In this document: in pieces, positions 60,041 through 64,000 of the stretch
How positions within the stretch are numbered: the stretch's first letter is position 1
How the letters are laid out: each line of letters begins with the position of its first letter
Assembly: GCA_020081605.1 (NCBI GenBank)
Contig: JAHREC010000016.1
Location: 1,364,001 to 1,428,000 of the forward strand
Source of the DNA: Albifimbria verrucaria
Lineage: Eukaryota > Ascomycota > Sordariomycetes > Hypocreales > Stachybotryaceae
Direction of reading: 5' to 3'
Length of the DNA stretch: 64,000 nucleotides
Program-made: the position numbers and the translations under genes
Notes under the pieces: model-generated
Seen by the model: only the letters and a program-made list of their open reading frames with translations
Told to the model about the DNA's origin: nothing
The model's database searches: none

Positions 60041-61493
60041 ATGCTGGCAGCTACCATCTCATCCCTGCTGGGGCTCTTCTTGCTTGCCCTAGGCAGCGAT
60101 GGCTATGATTGGGACTCTTCACAGACGATGAATGGCTTCATGTTCGAGCGTGTCAAGGGTATTGGCAATCCCAGTGCAGATCGGCCTACGCCTCGATTCT
60201 CCCGCCTCAAGAATATCGGATCTGGCCTTAATGCGAATTCTGCAGTGTCTGTCATTGGTCGCGCTGGCCGTTCCGTCACCAAACCGTCCGCTCCGCCCAA
60301 GTACCAGAACATCAGTGCCATAGGTGACTACTCCACTCAGTATGCTATCCAGTGTGGGTGGGACGGTGTTCCTGTCTGGCTCTTGTTCGACACAGGCAGC
60401 TCCGACACGTGGGCATCAAGTGCCGGCTTCGAATGCCAGGACGCTTCTGGAGACATCCATGAACAGTCTGCATGTGCCTTTGGAAGGCCGCAGATCCACG
60501 GCTTTGGACATGGCCAAATTGACGACCTGCACTTTCACCTTCGGTACGGCTCTGGCGAGAAGGTCTCAGGCCCCATGGGCTACAGCGACATCTCGTGCGG
60601 CGGCGTCTCGGTGTCGGAGCAGCAGGTTGGTCTGGCCAACACCACCTACTGGCACGGTAACAACGTCACTGTCGGTATCCTAGGACTCGCCTATCCATCC
60701 ATAACCAGTGCCTACTTTGGCGAGATCGGAGACGAAGCTGAGTGGAATGCCATCACTTACACGCCCTTCTTCACATCTGCCATTACCCAGGGAAGCATCG
60801 ACCCCTTGTTCAGCGTGGCCATCATGAAGAACTCATCCGAGGGTGTATTGGCGTGGGAGGTCTCCCTCCGTTCCATCTGCATCGGGGTGAGCCCGCAGCC
60901 ACGGACCTCATTGTCGTGAGTGTGCCACGAAATCTGACTGGCGTTGATGGTCAGCGTGCCATCTGCTGACGAAACAGGCAGGCCAAACTGGTCGACCAGA
61001 GCGAAACGGCATGGAAGTATTCCTTCTATACCATCATCCCTGATGCTTTCAAATGGGACCAGACGACAGTCGAGACTAAATATCCTTGCATCGTCGACAC
61101 TGGCACGACGATGATGCACCTCCCCTCGTAAGTACGAATTCGAATGCGGCAGGTGTCGAAACGATAAGGAGCAAGACTAAACAGAGGCAGCAATGGCCGA
61201 GTCAATTGCCGACGCATTCCAACCGCGCGCGGTTTATCTATATCAATGGGGACCTATTTCGCGCCGTGTGATGCCATCCCTCCTCGGCTTGCCATTACTA
61301 TATCAGGCAAGGATTTCTGGATTAACCCTGCGGACATGATCTGCAAGAACCTGATCGACCCGCTTACGGGGTACTGTGCCATTGCAGTCGCGAGCGGCGG
61401 GAGTGGACCATATATCCTGGGGACGTATTTCTGCAGAATGTCGTGGCCGTATTCGACGTTGGGGGTGCGGAGATGCGTTTCTACGCGCGATGA
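60041..61493 (+). CDS. Pepsin-type aspartic protease (family A1), secreted or vacuolar
   Basis: ATG 60041 opens a signal peptide (SSLLGLFLLALGSD). A short propeptide leads to the mature domain. The first active site is WLLFDTGSSDTW, the second CIVDTGTTMMHLP; the flap region carries LRYGSGEKVSGPMGY. Late motifs are YFAPCDAIPP, GYCAIAVASGG and GPYILG. Introns are 60916-60981 and 61128 to about 61186. Single-base deficits at 60855-60857, 61248-61251 and 61419-61422 break the frame; one more in the C run 61122-61125 would reconcile the second splice. The restored end is VVAVFDVGGAEMRFYAR, stop 61491-61493, about 443 residues. Both catalytic Asp residues are present, so the enzyme should be active. 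No C-terminal GPI or membrane anchor is seen. Confidence 0.9.
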
Positions 61494-64000
61494 GTAGGGA
61501 CCATCACGTCATACCGTGCCAGCCTAACGCGCAGGAGGTGGTGGTCGAACCGAGCTGGTCAGCGCCGGTTTACCGATGAGGGTAGTATCACGTTCATCTA
61601 TGAGGGTGGTGGTGGTGGAGATGTGAGGCAAGCAAAGGTTACATCTGCGATAGTTTTCCACAGCTAGATTCCAACTACGGCCGAGCTCCGCCCTGCATGG
61701 CAAGCGGCGGACGGGCCAAAGCAAGCATATAACTCAGTTGGGAGATGGGCTGAAAGGGCCTGCGCTGATTGGCGACGGTAGCTTCGAAGGAGGACATTGT
61801 GATTGCTGGGCCATTAATTGGGGGCAGGCAGGCAAGGCAAGGCATGGCAGGTACCTGATTAGGTAAATGAAGCAAATTCGCTATCGTCAGGAAGCCAAAG
61901 TCCAAGTTTGAGTCTTACACACAAGCCAACGCAAGCCAACGACAAGCCCAGCCCGCTGAGACAAGAGGGATATTTGAATCGACAGGGCGCCGGCTGAGTG
62001 GCGGAGACGCGAGATATTCTTGTTCTTGCCACCGCGCGCTTTCTAAATCAGAGAGATCCGTCACTGCAGCGGTTGCGCACATTGTTTTGTCCATTCATTC
62101 ATTCACTCATTCACTTACTCGCCAACCCTCATCGTGATTTACAGGCAGCGCGCCAGCTCAGCGATACGGCACCGTACCTTGAGGTGCATATTGCGAGATA
62201 ATCCAGTCGCCACCGATCCAGCTCACAGCCGTGGCACAAAGATAGGATGATAGGCGTCTCCGCGGGGCCACCGTCACCTCCTTCGGGCAGGGCGCGGGCG
62301 AATACGTGGAGCTTCAGCAAGGTAAGGCATGCGAGCAATTTTTCCCTTTTACTTTTCTTACTTGGTCGCGACTCACCGCGAGTTGGGCAACCCACGATTG
62401 CGGACAGCTAGCGTCGAGTGACCGGGCGTGTGAGAGCGAGCCGACAGGCAGGCAGGGCGGTGAGGTGAGCTGGATCCGGTCCTGACAATGGACCGGCTAG
62501 CCTCGAGCCCGGGTGTTAATGGGATCCACAAATCTTCCGTTGCTCGATGCAGAGCAATGTTGAGCAGCCCAGCGGCCAATTTCGAAGTCGATGGTGGAGG
62601 GATCGAGAAACGATGGGACGGAGAAATCTGCCAGTGTGGATTAGGGTCCCCTCGACTTTGACCACGATCGTGTGATGATGGGGCGAAGAACAGTCGCAGG
62701 CCGGCGAGCGTCGAGGTCCATCGGAATGCGGAAACAGGGGAGGGTTCCAGGCTGGGCTCGGACAGACCCGGGAGGCCAACGACGAAGGGAACCTCGTGGT
62801 TGCGCCGTGTCGTCCAGGCCCTTGGTTCCTGCAGCAGCCCCAACACAGGCCCCGGTTGCGCCAACTGCATCTGGAGGTGAGCGCGTGATGGACCGAGCCG
62901 CGGCTATAGGCACGACGGTGAGAAAGACGAAAAGGAAGGGGTGGGAAACAGAAGGGGAAAAAGAAAATAGCGTCAGGTGACCAAGATTGGCCGTTTCGAT
63001 GCTTGCAAGCTGTTAGGCACGGTATTTGGTCAGTTGGGGGTTCTTGGTAGAGACGAAGGTTGAGCAGCCGGCCTTGTCTCCTTTGCCATGGCTTGTTCAC
63101 CGAGTCTTGGCTTGGCCTCTCACACCCACCACCTCGCCTTTGCGTGCGTGCGTCCGCCCATCCACCTATCCATCCATCCGCCGGCCAGTACTACTGTATT
63201 CACAGTCCAGAGGCAGAGAAGAACAGACGGGCCCGAAATGCCGGGATGATCCGAGGGCAGCCTTAGCCGGGATGGTTTTGGGCTCCACAAGCTGGGCTGG
63301 CAAAGGGACCCCACTCTTCGGTTCGGCATTGACGCCGACGATGCGGAAATACATGGCTTTGGGGATGTCGAGGTTGAATTGAGGTGGTGAAACCAGAGGG
63401 TGCCTGGTTGAGCAAGTGTCCATGTGGCCTCGTCGCTAAGTTATGCTTGAGTGTGTGTGGTGTGTGTGCACGCGAGTGTGTGTGTGTGTGTTGCCCTCTC
63501 TATTTTTTTATTGCCTTTTTTTCCCCTTCTTGTCCACCGAGATCTGTCTGACGTCTGTCTTGTCTTGGATCCTGGTTACCCCATATTTTGGCTGTGCCTT
63601 GCCGCGGCGATGCGATGCGATGCGATGCGATGCTACGGTTGACTTCGGTTGATGGCACAGCATCGCATTCACTTAGCACGATGGCTTGTGCACCCTCGGT
63701 ATGCGTGTAATCAAAAGTCCCCCCTCCTTTTTTTTTACTCGTGTGATTTGCGTGTGAATGTTGGGGTCATCGGGTTGAGCAGTTGCTCTTACATGGATGA
63801 TGATGATGATGGCATGAAGCCAGCAAGCGGCGACAAGTCAAGGCAAGGCCTTGGACAAGTCAAGTATTTTCCACCTGCTAGCCTTGAAGTCTATCTCCAC
63901 AGGTTCTCTTTTGCTCTGTCTGTTTGCTTGGCTTTGCCTTTTTTTTCCTTTGCACCGTCAAAGGCACAGACACAGACACAGCAACCTGGGCCACATGCAA
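61494..64000. other. Intergenic region to window edge
   Basis: About 2.5 kb with no supported gene. Low-complexity features: (TG)n at about 63473-63490, GATGC tandem repeat 63607-63632, GAT triplets at about 63794-63811, and a T tract at about 63728-63736. Frames of up to 194 codons on the minus strand (62.4-63.1 kb) overlap one another and have no recognisable motif. Confidence 0.5.
63607..63632. repeat. (GATGC)n microsatellite
   Basis: About five tandem copies of GATGC, near (TG)n and (GAT)n tracts. Confidence 0.8.

Noticed and set aside
62373..63100. Minus-strand frames of 165-194 codons
   Set aside because: Several frames are open over the same bases without motif or start context; no family resemblance.
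1..64000. Transposon, LTR, CRISPR or prophage
   Set aside because: No transposase, reverse transcriptase or integrase motif, no long direct or inverted terminal repeats, and no regularly spaced repeat array could be seen by eye.

Overview
The window is nuclear DNA of a filamentous ascomycete, most likely a Sordariomycete and perhaps Hypocreales. The evidence is short introns (44-206 bp) with GTAAGT-type donors and CTAAC-like branch sites, single-gene transcription units on both strands, pyrimidine-rich leaders, and a gene set (SAL1-type carrier, Mediator cyclin C, WDR48/Bun107, Pet8-type SAM carrier, KH splicing-type protein, fungal TilS) with the spelling typical of that class. I see no operon, phage, CRISPR or plasmid features. 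The order assignment is inference.

Layout: a conserved unknown gene cut by the left edge (3-596); a gene-poor stretch; a TilS-like gene (-); a BTB protein (+); a membrane-anchored DUF4097-like protein (-); the SAL1 carrier (-) diverging from cyclin C (+); an alpha/beta hydrolase (-); a 4.3-kb non-coding block; two small conserved unknown genes (22.3-25.3 kb); a large gene of about 1,775 residues with a degenerate kinase domain (26.2-31.8 kb) in a more AT-leaning block; a secreted GH95 fucosidase (33.0-35.5 kb); the SAM carrier; WDR48 (-); a small Cys-rich candidate; an AT-leaning block (43-47 kb) with a small secreted protein gene and its decayed paralog; a triple-KH RNA-binding protein; another long non-coding block; a small CxxC protein; a DUF829 hydrolase (-); a GT1 glycosyltransferase (-); and a pepsin-type protease (+).

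The most important technical observation is that nearly every long conserved gene is interrupted by single-base frameshifts. I located about 33; about 31 are one base short and most of those fall inside runs of 3-5 identical bases. Adding the one base restores family-typical protein in each case. Housekeeping genes are hit as often as accessory ones, so the simplest reading is homopolymer under-calling in the assembly rather than mass pseudogenization. Gene models below are therefore given as full spans with the shift positions noted.

The genes do not form one pathway. Housekeeping functions (mitochondrial transport, transcription, deubiquitinase activation, RNA binding) alternate with secreted or accessory functions (fucosidase, protease, small secreted protein, glycosyltransferase) and two AT-leaning islands that hold the least familiar genes.
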